DNA from: a virus
Length of the DNA: 28,266 nucleotides
IMG/VR virus record: IMGVR_UViG_3300011114_000217
Location: 1 to 28,266 of that record
Strand: one strand, 5' to 3'
A model generated the notes under the pieces. That model did not search any database. It was not told the DNA's origin and worked only from the letters and a program-made list of their open reading frames with translations. The translations under genes were made by a program, and so were the position numbers. Positions 7,345 to 15,532 of this stretch are shown here, one piece after another. The stretch's first letter is position 1. The number at the start of each line of letters is the position of its first letter.

Positions 7345-9735
7345 TTACATACCAAACATTCCGGCTAAATCGTCAGAGCCTTCAAAGTCTTTAGGTAATG
7401 CATTATTCTTTCTTTGATCTATTAATTCTGATTGCTGTGTGGCTTGTATTTTTGTTCTTTTATCTTTTCGATCTTCTGCTTCCGTTTGTAGTTGCATTTT
7501 GGTTTGTATTCCAGCTTGTGCTAATTGAAGATCATATTGGAATTGTTGTTCCATTATTTGCTGCTTAAATTGCATTTCAGCTTGCATCTTTTGCATTTCA
7601 AGTTGAGCTTTAGCTTTTTCTATATTTATAGTTTCCTGCGTTAATGCTTGATGCTTTTGAACTTCAAATAACGCCGCTTGTTGTGCGGTTTCTTGATTTG
7701 CTTGTGCTTGCGCTTGTATGTTTCGCATTTGCGATTCTTGAGCAGCTTTTTGTTTTTTATTCTTTCTTAATTTTAGCATTTGATTTGCTAATTTTAAGTT
7801 CTTTATTTGACGTATATCGATAGCATCATCTAAATCTATTCCACCGCTTTGTAAAGCAACTTGAATATTTTGTTCTAACATTGCTTTTTCTTCTTCGTCT
7901 GGTTCCAACTCTAAGTATATACCAAAGTCATAAAGATTTAAATTTTTAATCTCTCTTAATGTAGAAGTATTATATGTAGTAATACTTTGCTCTAATACTT
8001 TTGCAGTAAGCGGGTAATCCAAGCAATCTGCAATTCTAAGAGAAATGTTTTCACACGTTCTAAGAGTTAAAAACATACTTGCCTGTACCAAATGCTTTGT
8101 AGCGGTATTTGATGCGTTTACGGCCATCTTTTGAAGTCCTACTAATGCATCTCTATCTGGCATACTTCCATCACGCGCTTCATTAAGCCCCGTGACATCA
8201 CGTATCATCTGTAAATAGTATTGATAAGTTTGTATAAGAGAAGCTATTTTTGCTTGTCCAGATGAACTACTTAATTCCTGAATTGGAACTCTAGCAATAT
8301 TTTGACCACCATCTTGAGTTAAAGATCTACCAATTATACTACCGGTTTGGAAGTACATATTTAATGCTTCCGCAGGATTATAATTTGTACCATTACCTAA
8401 ATCAATTTCGGCTAAACCATCAATATCTAAAAATACCCCATCAGGAATTACTTTAGACATTACTTGTTGTAGTTTTAAATGCGTCAATTGAATCATATCA
8501 GCAAATCCTGTAATCTTACTTACAGTTGAATCAATTCTTCCTTTGTACATTCTAGGTGCACAAATAACATAATTCATTTCTACCTTAGTAGTATCTGCAT
8601 AAGGTCTTGACATGTTTTCTGATAACTTCCATTCCAACATGGTATTAGTACCCAGAATTTTAGCCCCAGTATAAAGCACCTCTATAGTTCTAGAAATTCT
8701 TTCAAAATTGCTGTTTGGTGGTGGATTAAAATCATCTGTTTTTTCAATAGCTTTTTCTAAACCATTATCACCGTATTTTATTTTAAACACTTGATTCATA
8801 TAAGTCTTGTATTCAAAATACATTACTTGAACCGTATTCTCATCGTAATTTCCCCATCCTGTTATATATTGTCTGTTACCAGGCATCTGTTGTATTCTAT
8901 ACAGCTCTTCATCAGATATGTGTGGAAATTCTTTTTTTAATTCTGGAATTGTAACTGCTTTAACTTCTCCAACATAATATATATCATCAAAGTTTGGATC
9001 TTCCGTATAAGAGTAAACTAAATAAGCAGGATCTACATATTCAGTTTTTATTCCTTCGGTTACATTAAAATTTGTTTTAACACAAGCAATACCTAAAACA
9101 GTTAAATCATAATTTAATCTTCTTCTAGTTAAATCCCATTTATTTGCAGCAAGGACATTATTAATCGCCTCTTCTTCTGCAATTTCAATAGATTGCTTAT
9201 ATGACAATTGCATATGTAAATCTAATTCCTCTTGGTTCTCTGGCAAAGCATCGGCGGATAACGGAGAAGCTGAAAAGTCTTGTCCTGTTACTCCGTTTGC
9301 TTTATTTAATAAATCCTGAGAATACATGTCTCTTAATATAGATTGAGCATAAGCCGTTCTATTCTTTAAAGATTCTTGATCTTGAGCATATGCTTTTATG
9401 TCATAAGTCTTTTGAGACATGCCGTTCACTACAATATCCACAAATTTAGATATAACTGGTACCGGTTTCCAATCTATATTAAGATAAGATAAGTCGCCGT
9501 TAGTAGCTAATTCATCTTTGTATTTTTGAACTGATTGTTCTCCTCTAGCATATAATCTTAATTGATGAAAATTATTCCAGTTGGATACATATCTATTTTG
9601 ACTGGTTCTTCCTTGATCAAACCATTCTTGTTCTATAGCACGAGATACCTGTAATCCGTATTCTTCAGATGCCTTATCCGCATCACTAACAACCTGACTA
9701 GGAAAAGCGCTATTTGTATTTGTGTATATATTCAT
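7345..9735 (-). CDS. Portal protein (crAss-like type)
   Basis: 796 residues, the size usual for crAss-like portals. The start overlaps the terminase stop by four bases (ATGA), so the two are coupled. The central part contains the portal-type phrases TRRRLNYDLTVLGIACVKTN and EYVDPAYLVYSYTEDPNFDD, then a wing/stem region with YYLQMIRDVTGLNEARDGSM, which I recall as near-invariant in these portals. The last ~150 residues form a long Gln/Ala/Met-rich helix (around QAEMQFKQQIMEQQFQYDLQ), matching the C-terminal barrel helix of large portals. It would form the dodecameric DNA gate at one capsid vertex and dock the terminase. The C-terminal tail (EGSDDLAGMFGM) is acidic. Confidence 0.88.
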   Translation of the reverse strand: MNIYTNTNSAFPSQVVSDADKASEEYGLQVSRAIEQEWFDQGRTSQNRYVSNWNNFHQLRLYARGEQSVQKYKDELATNGDLSYLNIDWKPVPVISKFVDIVVNGMSQKTYDIKAYAQDQESLKNRTAYAQSILRDMYSQDLLNKANGVTGQDFSASPLSADALPENQEELDLHMQLSYKQSIEIAEEEAINNVLAANKWDLTRRRLNYDLTVLGIACVKTNFNVTEGIKTEYVDPAYLVYSYTEDPNFDDIYYVGEVKAVTIPELKKEFPHISDEELYRIQQMPGNRQYITGWGNYDENTVQVMYFEYKTYMNQVFKIKYGDNGLEKAIEKTDDFNPPPNSNFERISRTIEVLYTGAKILGTNTMLEWKLSENMSRPYADTTKVEMNYVICAPRMYKGRIDSTVSKITGFADMIQLTHLKLQQVMSKVIPDGVFLDIDGLAEIDLGNGTNYNPAEALNMYFQTGSIIGRSLTQDGGQNIARVPIQELSSSSGQAKIASLIQTYQYYLQMIRDVTGLNEARDGSMPDRDALVGLQKMAVNASNTATKHLVQASMFLTLRTCENISLRIADCLDYPLTAKVLEQSITTYNTSTLREIKNLNLYDFGIYLELEPDEEEKAMLEQNIQVALQSGGIDLDDAIDIRQIKNLKLANQMLKLRKNKKQKAAQESQMRNIQAQAQANQETAQQAALFEVQKHQALTQETINIEKAKAQLEMQKMQAEMQFKQQIMEQQFQYDLQLAQAGIQTKMQLQTEAEDRKDKRTKIQATQQSELIDQRKNNALPKDFEGSDDLAGMFGM

Positions 9736-11954
9736 TTGTATATTTTTGATGAAGAACCTGTATTATCATATTTTTTAAACCCTAAATCATACACGGGTCT
9801 AACCAATGGCATTGTGGGTATATATCTATGTTTATTACACGCCATTATAGCTAACCCCGAACTAATAGAAGCATCATGTTTTGTTCTATCATTAATATTG
9901 AATCTAGCCCAGTCATTTAATGTTTTATTAAAATACATATCTCCATATCCATTTTCTTTTAACCCAACATAATCCTCTATATATGATTCTATTGCCGCAG
10001 CATGTGCTTGTTTTATATCTTCGCTAGAGTTTGGTATTCCGCCAATATCTTTTTCTGTTATAGATAATTTATTCCATACTTTATCAGGTCTATTCATAGA
10101 GTAACCTCTATATCCTCTTCTTTTAAAATGGAACAACAATCTAGGTTTATTATTCTCCGCGAGTATAGGCATGCCATAAAATACACAAGCCATTAATACT
10201 TCTTCAAAGAAAATTTCCGCTGTTTGCGGTCTTGCAATATATTCTAAAAAGAAACTATTTGGAGGAACATCTTCCATTGAAAACTTGGTTAGCCCACTTA
10301 AAGCTCCGTTAGAACCTTTGCCGTCTACAGTCCCTGATATATCATAAGGGTCACAACCAAATGCGCCACAATGCTCATTACCAGGATATTTAAGACCATT
10401 TTTTATTATAATATTATTTTGCAAATGTATTGGAGGAATCCATGAAACAAGAAACCTACCGTCTTTATTTGGATAGAATACAACTCTTGTATCTTGCATG
10501 CCGTTCTCCCATTGAAAACTTCCTCTGGTTAAAATACTTGTATTCCTTAAATCCTCATTGTAATCTATCTGCTCGTATATTTTTGTAAGATTAAACAAAG
10601 ATTGCTTTGCTTCATCTCTAAATGCGTGTTGTTCTGTTCTTGGAAATTGGCGGTAGTATTCATTTAATCCGTCTTGATCTGATTTTAAACCATCTACCTC
10701 ATTTTGCCAATGCTCAATAACACCATATTCTATTTCGTTTCCGTCAACCCCTTTGATGGGTTTTTCTGGAGTATCGAATACAGGTAAGCCATAAGTATCA
10801 ATGAATCCCTCGTAGGACCACTCCATAGGTATAAACAAACTATATAATCCTGAGCTAGTCTGTCCGTTGCGGTTTCTTTTTGTAACATCGGAATTATAAT
10901 AAAGTTTTTTAAAGTTCTCCCCTCCTTTATCTAAGGCATTTGATGTTGAACCCATCATACATTTACCAATAATTTTACTACCTAATCTTAAGGTTGTTTT
11001 TGTAACCCTCCAGTTATTTAATATATTATCGGGTCTTTCCCATTTACCACTTTCATCATGTACCAAAAGTTTTAACTTTTCACCATCATAGGAGTTGTCT
11101 CCAGTGTTTTTCCAGTCGATCGTTGTATCGAGTCCTTCAAGTTCCTCTAATTTTTCATTAGAATCTAACTTTCGTCTTGTTAGTTTCGATGCTGGAATCC
11201 TATATGCAAGTTCTGTTTTAGGTCTATCCATACCATCCTGGATAGGTTTAAAAAAGAAAGGATAATTAATTGATATTGGAACTACCTTATCTGTAAACAT
11301 CTTTTTAGCATCTGCCCCAGATTTAGATAATATACCAAACCTAGAATCGCTAGATATTGTAGCTAGATTAACTAATTCAGATGAAGACATAAAAGAAAAT
11401 CCAGAACGTCTATTTTTTAAATAACACATTCCATATGCCCTGCTATCTGCTTTACAAGCTTCCCAAAATATAAAGAACAATCTATTTGACTCTCTAAAAT
11501 CCGGGGCACCTACGTCAATCTTGCTCCATTGTAGGTACATATAATGCGTTCCTGTTATATATGTAGGTTTACCATTATTGTAAAAGAATAAGCCTTCTTC
11601 TCTATATTTGAATTCGTTATCAATGTAATCGTACCATCGATCTTTAAAAGCGTCTGTTTGTTTATTCCAATCAAATGTACTTTTAATTTTACTTATTTCT
11701 TTAGGGAAATCCATTTGTTCCCAATATTGCTCCTCTTTATTTTTAGATCTAGAGTAAACATTTTCTGCTAATGGTAATGCTATTTTTAAATTTTGGATTT
11801 CAAGTATTTCACCAATCTTTCCAGTCTTACTAATAACAACCACGTCATGAGCCTTATCATATCCATATTTCCATTTGTTAAGGCGGTTATTTTGTTTTAT
11901 AACACTAGACTTTATATAGTCTGGTATTATTTTATATAGTGTTTGTTCGTACAT
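9732..11954 (-). CDS. terL: Terminase large subunit (packaging ATPase and nuclease)
   Basis: 740 residues. The N-terminal region has GKPTYITGTHYMYLQWSKID, a hallmark of crAss-like terminases. A degenerate Walker A follows at about residues 180-188 (KNRRSGFSF, lacking the usual GKS/T). Walker B is KLLVHDE at 295-301 with Glu301 as the likely catalytic base, and the coupling motif is MGSTSN at 334-339. The RNase H-like nuclease shows GCDPYD (Asp535), a candidate Glu600 in ILAENN, and TKHDAS (Asp694). It cuts concatemeric genome DNA and pumps it through the portal encoded immediately downstream (ATGA overlap). The start forms a TAATG overlap with the preceding small gene. The deviant Walker A appears normal for this family rather than a sign of decay. 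Confidence 0.92.
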   Translation of the reverse strand: MYEQTLYKIIPDYIKSSVIKQNNRLNKWKYGYDKAHDVVVISKTGKIGEILEIQNLKIALPLAENVYSRSKNKEEQYWEQMDFPKEISKIKSTFDWNKQTDAFKDRWYDYIDNEFKYREEGLFFYNNGKPTYITGTHYMYLQWSKIDVGAPDFRESNRLFFIFWEACKADSRAYGMCYLKNRRSGFSFMSSSELVNLATISSDSRFGILSKSGADAKKMFTDKVVPISINYPFFFKPIQDGMDRPKTELAYRIPASKLTRRKLDSNEKLEELEGLDTTIDWKNTGDNSYDGEKLKLLVHDESGKWERPDNILNNWRVTKTTLRLGSKIIGKCMMGSTSNALDKGGENFKKLYYNSDVTKRNRNGQTSSGLYSLFIPMEWSYEGFIDTYGLPVFDTPEKPIKGVDGNEIEYGVIEHWQNEVDGLKSDQDGLNEYYRQFPRTEQHAFRDEAKQSLFNLTKIYEQIDYNEDLRNTSILTRGSFQWENGMQDTRVVFYPNKDGRFLVSWIPPIHLQNNIIIKNGLKYPGNEHCGAFGCDPYDISGTVDGKGSNGALSGLTKFSMEDVPPNSFFLEYIARPQTAEIFFEEVLMACVFYGMPILAENNKPRLLFHFKRRGYRGYSMNRPDKVWNKLSITEKDIGGIPNSSEDIKQAHAAAIESYIEDYVGLKENGYGDMYFNKTLNDWARFNINDRTKHDASISSGLAIMACNKHRYIPTMPLVRPVYDLGFKKYDNTGSSSKIYK

Positions 11955-12229
11955 TACTTAGATCTCCCTTCCGCAAAACCTTTAAACACTTTTACTTCTA
12001 CTTCTTTATCTCCTTCAATTAGTAATTTTTCTTCTTCTTCTATTCTACTTAAAATTTCAAAAGCATCAAATATTGCTAATTTTTTTGTTGCCGCAGCATT
12101 TTTTAATTTATCCGCAGATAAATCATCTTCTCCATTATCTAAAATAGCTTCTTCAGCAACCTTAATTAATTCAAGAACTGCTTTGTGCCCAGCTTGGATT
12201 ATATTCTGCTTCGTTTCCTTTATATTCAT
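11954..12229 (-). CDS. Small helical protein upstream of terL, candidate small terminase subunit
   Basis: 91 residues, almost all helical and charged: a helix over residues 1-30, an acidic turn (NGEDDLSADK), then a second long helix (NAAATKKLAIFDAFEILSRI) and a short tail. It ends in a TAATG overlap with terL and begins inside the preceding gene, overlapping it by 59 bases. I recall the LSADK-x-K-N-A-A-x-x-K-K-L-A-I-F-D-A block as conserved in marine phages directly upstream of this terminase type. Small terminase subunits are short, helical and usually encoded just before terL, so that role is plausible. No helix-turn-helix is evident, and the call is contextual. Confidence 0.5.
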   Translation of the reverse strand: MNIKETKQNIIQAGHKAVLELIKVAEEAILDNGEDDLSADKLKNAAATKKLAIFDAFEILSRIEEEEKLLIEGDKEVEVKVFKGFAEGRSK

Positions 12230-12779
12230 ATTTAATTACAATATCATTAGATTTCATACAATAAAGTCTTTGCCCGTCAACAATAAACTCAAACTCTCCA
12301 TTAGGAGTATAACCAACAAGGTCTCCCTCGTTGATTTTAAGCGCTTTTAAAGAACTATTACCGTATTTTAATATACCAATAAGGCGTTGCTCTTTATCTA
12401 GCTTTAAATGATCAATATTTTTTAAAGGTTTAATAAAGCATCTATCACCAAATGACATCCATTCTTTATCTCTTTTGTATAAATAAATTTGATCTATATC
12501 ACAAAAATATAAATCATCTATAAAGTATGATCTACTATTTTTTTGTTTGCCCTTCATATCATAGAATCTTCTAAAAACATTATGGTGTATTATTACAAAA
12601 TCTCCAACCTTAATGTCTGTTGAATAAGCTAGCGGGATTGAGACAACCTCCGCTAAGTTATTCACCGATTTAAAACTTTCTATTTTTGTATTAAGTATTA
12701 GGTTTCCGCCCTCAACTTTAATTTCATTATCGTATCTATTCCCTAATGGTTTTACGATAAAACTAAATACACTTGTCAT
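12171..12779 (-). CDS. Tandem GroES-like (double co-chaperonin) protein
   Basis: 202 residues that read as two Cpn10-like barrels in a row. Unit 1 (about 7-103) has FIVKPLGNRYDN (compare GroES 'PLGDRV'), a glycine-led strand GGNLILNT at the place of the GroES mobile-loop anchor, then IKVGDFVIIHHN (compare 'VKVGDRVLY') and a closing strand DIDQIYLYKR. Unit 2 (about 109-186) repeats this: SFGDRCFIKPL, then IGILKYGN, INEGDLVGYTPN, and EFIVDGQRLYCMKSNDIVIK (compare 'I-D-G-E-E-Y-L-I-L-R-E-D-D-I-L'). A plausible job is a phage-specific cap for the chaperonin during folding of a capsid or neck protein, as T4 gp31 does with gp23. It lies just upstream of terL and is linked by TAATG to the small gene before it. 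That it acts with the GroEL encoded at 19273-20817 is inference. Confidence 0.7.
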   Translation of the reverse strand: MTSVFSFIVKPLGNRYDNEIKVEGGNLILNTKIESFKSVNNLAEVVSIPLAYSTDIKVGDFVIIHHNVFRRFYDMKGKQKNSRSYFIDDLYFCDIDQIYLYKRDKEWMSFGDRCFIKPLKNIDHLKLDKEQRLIGILKYGNSSLKALKINEGDLVGYTPNGEFEFIVDGQRLYCMKSNDIVIKYEYKGNEAEYNPSWAQSSS

Positions 12780-13006
12780 TAGTATTCTAAATCATATTCT
12801 ACAGATATTGCCATATTAGAATTAAATTTCTTCCAAGGCATTACTTCTTCTCCTTTTTTTATGTATATATTATATGAAGCATCAGTAGAATCTAATTTTA
12901 TATAAATTATCTCATGGCCTCCATATACGGATTGACCAATAGAATAATGCATTGCTTCATTCTTATAATCAATACCAATACTTATTTTTCTAATAATGTG
13001 ATCCAT
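12779..13006 (-). CDS. Small conserved phage protein of unknown function
   Basis: 75 residues, beta-rich: HIIRKISIGIDYKNEAMHYS, a Gly-Gly-His turn (YGGHEIIYIKL), then IYIKKGEEVMPWKKFNSNMA and a short acidic C-terminus. I recall this arrangement (R-K-I-S-I-G-x-D-Y-K-N-x-A-M-H-Y ... W-K-x-F-N) from marine phages, where it sits beside the tandem GroES-like gene, with no known function. It forms TAATG overlaps at both ends, so it is translated with its neighbours. Possibly a partner of the co-chaperonin-like protein, but nothing in the sequence proves this. Confidence 0.6.
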   Translation of the reverse strand: MDHIIRKISIGIDYKNEAMHYSIGQSVYGGHEIIYIKLDSTDASYNIYIKKGEEVMPWKKFNSNMAISVEYDLEY

Positions 13007-13260
13007 TACTTAGTTGCTTCTTCTGTGTCTTCTATTAAAGTATAAGACCCATCTTCTAAATTAATATTAATTGCGCCGTATTCTTCTTGCAATTCATTCT
13101 TAAATTCTTCAGCAACTTTATTTACTTCAGCTACTTGATGCAATAGGCTATGCTTTTGTGATTCTAGCAATCCAATATTTGTTAAAATATTTGCTAAATC
13201 TTTTTGATGCTTTAGAATTGTATTCAATTGCTCTTCTTTAATCTTTGTTGTTGTTTCCAT
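13006..13260 (-). CDS. Small coiled-coil protein of unknown function
   Basis: 84 residues. Residues ~5-60 form a heptad-rich coiled coil (TILKHQKDLANILTNIGLLE, then HSLLHQVAEVNKVAEEFKNE). A short conserved strand segment follows (YGAININLEDGSYTLIED). The C-terminus ends in acidic residues and forms a TAATG overlap with the next gene. A short coiled coil ending in a beta segment is loosely reminiscent of prefoldin-type holdases and of short phage scaffolds, but there is no decisive motif. Its neighbours are the Dps-like protein upstream and a conserved small gene plus the tandem GroES-like gene downstream. Confidence 0.6.
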   Translation of the reverse strand: METTTKIKEEQLNTILKHQKDLANILTNIGLLESQKHSLLHQVAEVNKVAEEFKNELQEEYGAININLEDGSYTLIEDTEEATK

Positions 13261-13287
13261 TTGATTTGATTTAATTATTAATTGGTA

Positions 13288-13650
13288 TTATGACAATGTT
13301 AAAAGGTATTTTAGTTTTGCTGTTTCGCCAGACAATGACTGAGCAAGATTAGATATGTCTCCAAACTTTGCAGTATCTCCGTAAGATTCTAAATCTTTAG
13401 AGAATTTCATTACTTGATCAGCAATTGCCATACAATCTGCTTTTGAATCAATTGCTTCAATCTTTAATGACTGAATTCTTTTTCCGGTATAACCCATTAG
13501 TTTTTCAACTACATCATCTTTGAAATCTTGTAAGAATTCATAGAATGCTCCAGTTGCTTTATGCTCGGCAAAGCTTCTTGTTTGCCAATGTATCATGTGA
13601 ATTTGTTCGTGAAAGAACGCTAATTTTCCTGCAATTTCTTCTGTTGTCAT
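13288..13650 (-). CDS. Dps/ferritin-like helical protein (DUF5856-type)
   Basis: 120 residues, all helical. The phrase IHMIHWQTRSFAEHKATGAF followed by YEFLQDFKDDVVEKLMGYTG matches my memory of the DUF5856 phage family and resembles Dps. There, His-Trp, a second His, and an Asp-x3-Glu pair make the intersubunit iron site. Here His21-Trp22, His30, Asp45 and Glu49 keep the Dps spacing from the second His onward (15, then 4 residues), with the segment between the two His shortened by three. It could bind iron, protect DNA, or have become a structural or packaged protein. It opens the gene group leading into the terminase. The leader is A/T-rich (AAATAATAAAATAAAATAAT before ATG). Confidence 0.6.
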   Translation of the reverse strand: MTTEEIAGKLAFFHEQIHMIHWQTRSFAEHKATGAFYEFLQDFKDDVVEKLMGYTGKRIQSLKIEAIDSKADCMAIADQVMKFSKDLESYGDTAKFGDISNLAQSLSGETAKLKYLLTLS

Positions 13651-13668
13651 ATTATTTTATTTTATTAT

Positions 13669-13941
13669 TTATACTGGGCAACTAGTATATACCGGTCCGC
13701 TTATATTGCGTACATAAGTCCCTATTGTTAATGTTTCAGCTCCCAATAAAACTCTAGTGCCTGGAGACGTTTCAACATAATCCCCGGTTTGATATATAGA
13801 ATTATTTACTAACTGCGTTGTTTCGCCCGAATCAATTGCGCCTCCGCACAGTTCGGCAATAACAAAGTAAACCATTTGGCCGGGTGTTCCTTGCGAACTT
13901 GCCGCAGGCCAACCAATACCTATACCCATTCCCCAACCCAT
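13669..13941 (-). CDS. Small glycine/tryptophan-start beta protein, probable virion component
   Basis: 90 residues. It opens with an unusual Gly/Trp/Met run (MGWGMGIGIGWPAASSQGTP), followed by a beta-rich body (MVYFVIAELCGGAIDSGETT; residues 45-85 mostly strands) ending SCPV. Similar 'GWGMGIGIGWP' openings recur in small marine phage proteins as far as I recall, without a known role. It forms a TAATG overlap with the head-spike-base-like gene before it, so the two may form a joint decoration or spike structure. Cys pairs are possible (three Cys). Function not recognised. Confidence 0.55.
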   Translation of the reverse strand: MGWGMGIGIGWPAASSQGTPGQMVYFVIAELCGGAIDSGETTQLVNNSIYQTGDYVETSPGTRVLLGAETLTIGTYVRNISGPVYTSCPV

Positions 13942-14246
13942 TATCGAAGAGCTATTATATCAGAGCAAGTTGTATTTATATCACCGCTATCATTGGCCCA
14001 TACTGCATTCACAATTACCGGAAAAAATGTACCATCAGGAATTTTACTAAACACTGTCCATGCATTAAGAGCAGAACCGTTAAACGCATTACCGCCAACT
14101 ACTCTACAAACCAGTGTTCCGCCTGTACCTATATATAAAGCCGAAGGCTGAAAAGAAACTGCGTTATCAGGGTCCGACGGATCGGATGTAATAACAACAG
14201 TTTGTGATATTGTTCCAAAGTCTGGTTGATTACCGTATTGTCCCAT
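13941..14246 (-). CDS. Head-spike-base-like small beta protein
   Basis: 101 residues. It begins MGQYGNQPDFGTISQTVVIT and then shows SALYIGTGGTLVCRVVGG, IPDGTFFPVIVNAVWA and a C-terminus CSDIIALR. The pattern A-L-Y-[IV]-G-x-G-G-x-L ... [IV]-P-x-G-[TS]-x-[LF]-P-[IV] ... D-I-[IV]-A-L resembles the spike base proteins of gene transfer agents (RCAP_rcc01079-type) and related phage decoration proteins. It would sit on the capsid surface and anchor a spike or fibre. The gene overlaps its 90-residue partner by TAATG. The resemblance is from memory of the motif spacing. Confidence 0.55.
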   Translation of the reverse strand: MGQYGNQPDFGTISQTVVITSDPSDPDNAVSFQPSALYIGTGGTLVCRVVGGNAFNGSALNAWTVFSKIPDGTFFPVIVNAVWANDSGDINTTCSDIIALR

Positions 14247-14248
14247 AA

Positions 14249-14506
14249 TTATTTTTTAAATATTTTATTGTATATTTCTTTTTTGTTTTTTATAACGTCT
14301 CCTAACATAGGGAACTCTAAAACAGTATCTCCAGGAAATGAATAATCTTCACCCGGTTGCATTTCCTTAGAATTGCCTTTATTATCTATACCTAATACGG
14401 GAAAATCTACATCTTTCATTGTGATCTCCCCGCTAGGTATTACATTGTAAGGTCTATCTTTATCAGGACTATTTTTTTTATAACCTGCTGTGGATAGATT
14501 TTTCAT
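14249..14506 (-). CDS. Small conserved virion-type protein with NSPDK / ITMKDV / PGEDYSFPGD motifs
   Basis: 85 residues. Conserved blocks in order: GYKKNSPDKDRPYNVIPSGE, ITMKDVDFPVLGIDNKGNSK, MQPGEDYSFPGDTVLEFPML, then a basic C-terminus (KNKKEIYNKIFKK). I recall this set (I-P-S-x-x-I-T-M ... P-V-x-G-I-D-x-x-G ... P-G-x-D-Y-x-F-P-G) as one of the commonest small proteins in marine Bacteroidota phages, function unknown. It directly follows the 335-residue tagged protein with no gap. The NSPDK near the N-terminus may be a weak form of the SP tag seen in other genes here. Confidence 0.65.
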   Translation of the reverse strand: MKNLSTAGYKKNSPDKDRPYNVIPSGEITMKDVDFPVLGIDNKGNSKEMQPGEDYSFPGDTVLEFPMLGDVIKNKKEIYNKIFKK

Positions 14507-15514
14507 TTAATATTTTTTCATTTTAATAGGGGCCTTTGCTTTCTTTTTTAATTGCATTGCAACAGGTTTATCAGTAGCGGTTCCTTTTTGAGAATTTCTA
14601 GCCGCTAGTCTTTCTTGTTTAGCTTTTTCTGCTAGTGCTTTGCGTTCTGCTATTCCTTTTAATGTTTCAGCTTTTTTTGCTGCTAATCTTTCTTGTATAG
14701 CTTTTTTATCTGCGTCTTTTTGATCAAGTTTAGTTATAGTGCTTTTAATATATTCTTGTCTTCTTTTTTCACCACTGCCTGGAGAAGTATCCATTGTTCT
14801 ATTAGGTCTATCTTTGCCTCGCATTGGACCATAATCACTCCAAGCATCATCGTATGGGCTAACAGAATTACTTCCATAAGCATTGCTAATTCTGTTTTCT
14901 TCTGCAGTAACTGGCTTTACATTAAAACTATTTTGACTGCTAGAAGCCATATTATTAGTTATCACATTTTTACCTTCATATTTGTCAATGTAATCTTTTT
15001 GTTGAGAAGATGATACAAAAGAATTATCATTTGTCCAACCAGACTCTGAACCTCCGCCAAAACCCGTATTGTTACCGGCAGTTCCTGTTTTATACCAACT
15101 TCCGTAGCTTTTAGGTTCTGCCGCAGTAGGTGTTATTGGAGTTGGCTTATCTACACCTGTATCTGATAATTTTACAGTTTCAGTTGCAGATCGCTTTTCA
15201 TATTTAGCTTTATTTTCTGCTGAGGCTGCCTTCCATTTTTTAATTTCAGCAGGAGTTTTAGCAAACCTTTCAACTTTTTGACCTTCTTTTTCAACAGTAG
15301 CTGTCCCTTCAAAATTTCTAATATTCTTAGAGTCTCCTTTATTTTCGCCAGCAGCTAATTGTTTTGCTTTTGCGTCAGCCTCCGCCTTTGCTTTAGCTTG
15401 AGCACTTAAGTCTTCACCCGTTCCTATATTTATTTTTGTTTGCATGAAAGGAGTAGGAATACCGTGTCCGGTTTTAGCAAAAGGGGATCTCCCTGGTTTC
15501 ATTTGAAATGCCAT
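14507..15514 (-). CDS. Large disordered SP-tagged protein, probable virion cargo
   Basis: 335 residues, with an opening MAFQMKPGRSPFAKTGHGIP that I recall from marine phage proteins. After this tag the protein is Ala/Lys/Gln/Ser/Thr-rich and mostly disordered. A charged helix (about 40-110), a Gly/Ser/Asn-rich middle (about 140-230) and a highly basic helical C-terminus (around RLAAKKAETLKGIAERKALA), ending KKKAKAPIKMKKY, make it look nucleic-acid-binding. Its opening is shared in outline with the genes starting at 27797, 18571 and 16281. It may be packaged or attached to the virion interior; no enzyme motif is present. Function is not recognised. Confidence 0.6.
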   Translation of the reverse strand: MAFQMKPGRSPFAKTGHGIPTPFMQTKINIGTGEDLSAQAKAKAEADAKAKQLAAGENKGDSKNIRNFEGTATVEKEGQKVERFAKTPAEIKKWKAASAENKAKYEKRSATETVKLSDTGVDKPTPITPTAAEPKSYGSWYKTGTAGNNTGFGGGSESGWTNDNSFVSSSQQKDYIDKYEGKNVITNNMASSSQNSFNVKPVTAEENRISNAYGSNSVSPYDDAWSDYGPMRGKDRPNRTMDTSPGSGEKRRQEYIKSTITKLDQKDADKKAIQERLAAKKAETLKGIAERKALAEKAKQERLAARNSQKGTATDKPVAMQLKKKAKAPIKMKKY

Positions 15515-15532
15515 TTTTTTATTTTTTTATTG

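Noticed and set aside
9732-11954. Terminase taken as inactive because Walker A lacks GKS/T
   Set aside because: The KNRRSGFSF form appears usual for this terminase family, and Walker B, coupling motif and nuclease Asp residues are intact.
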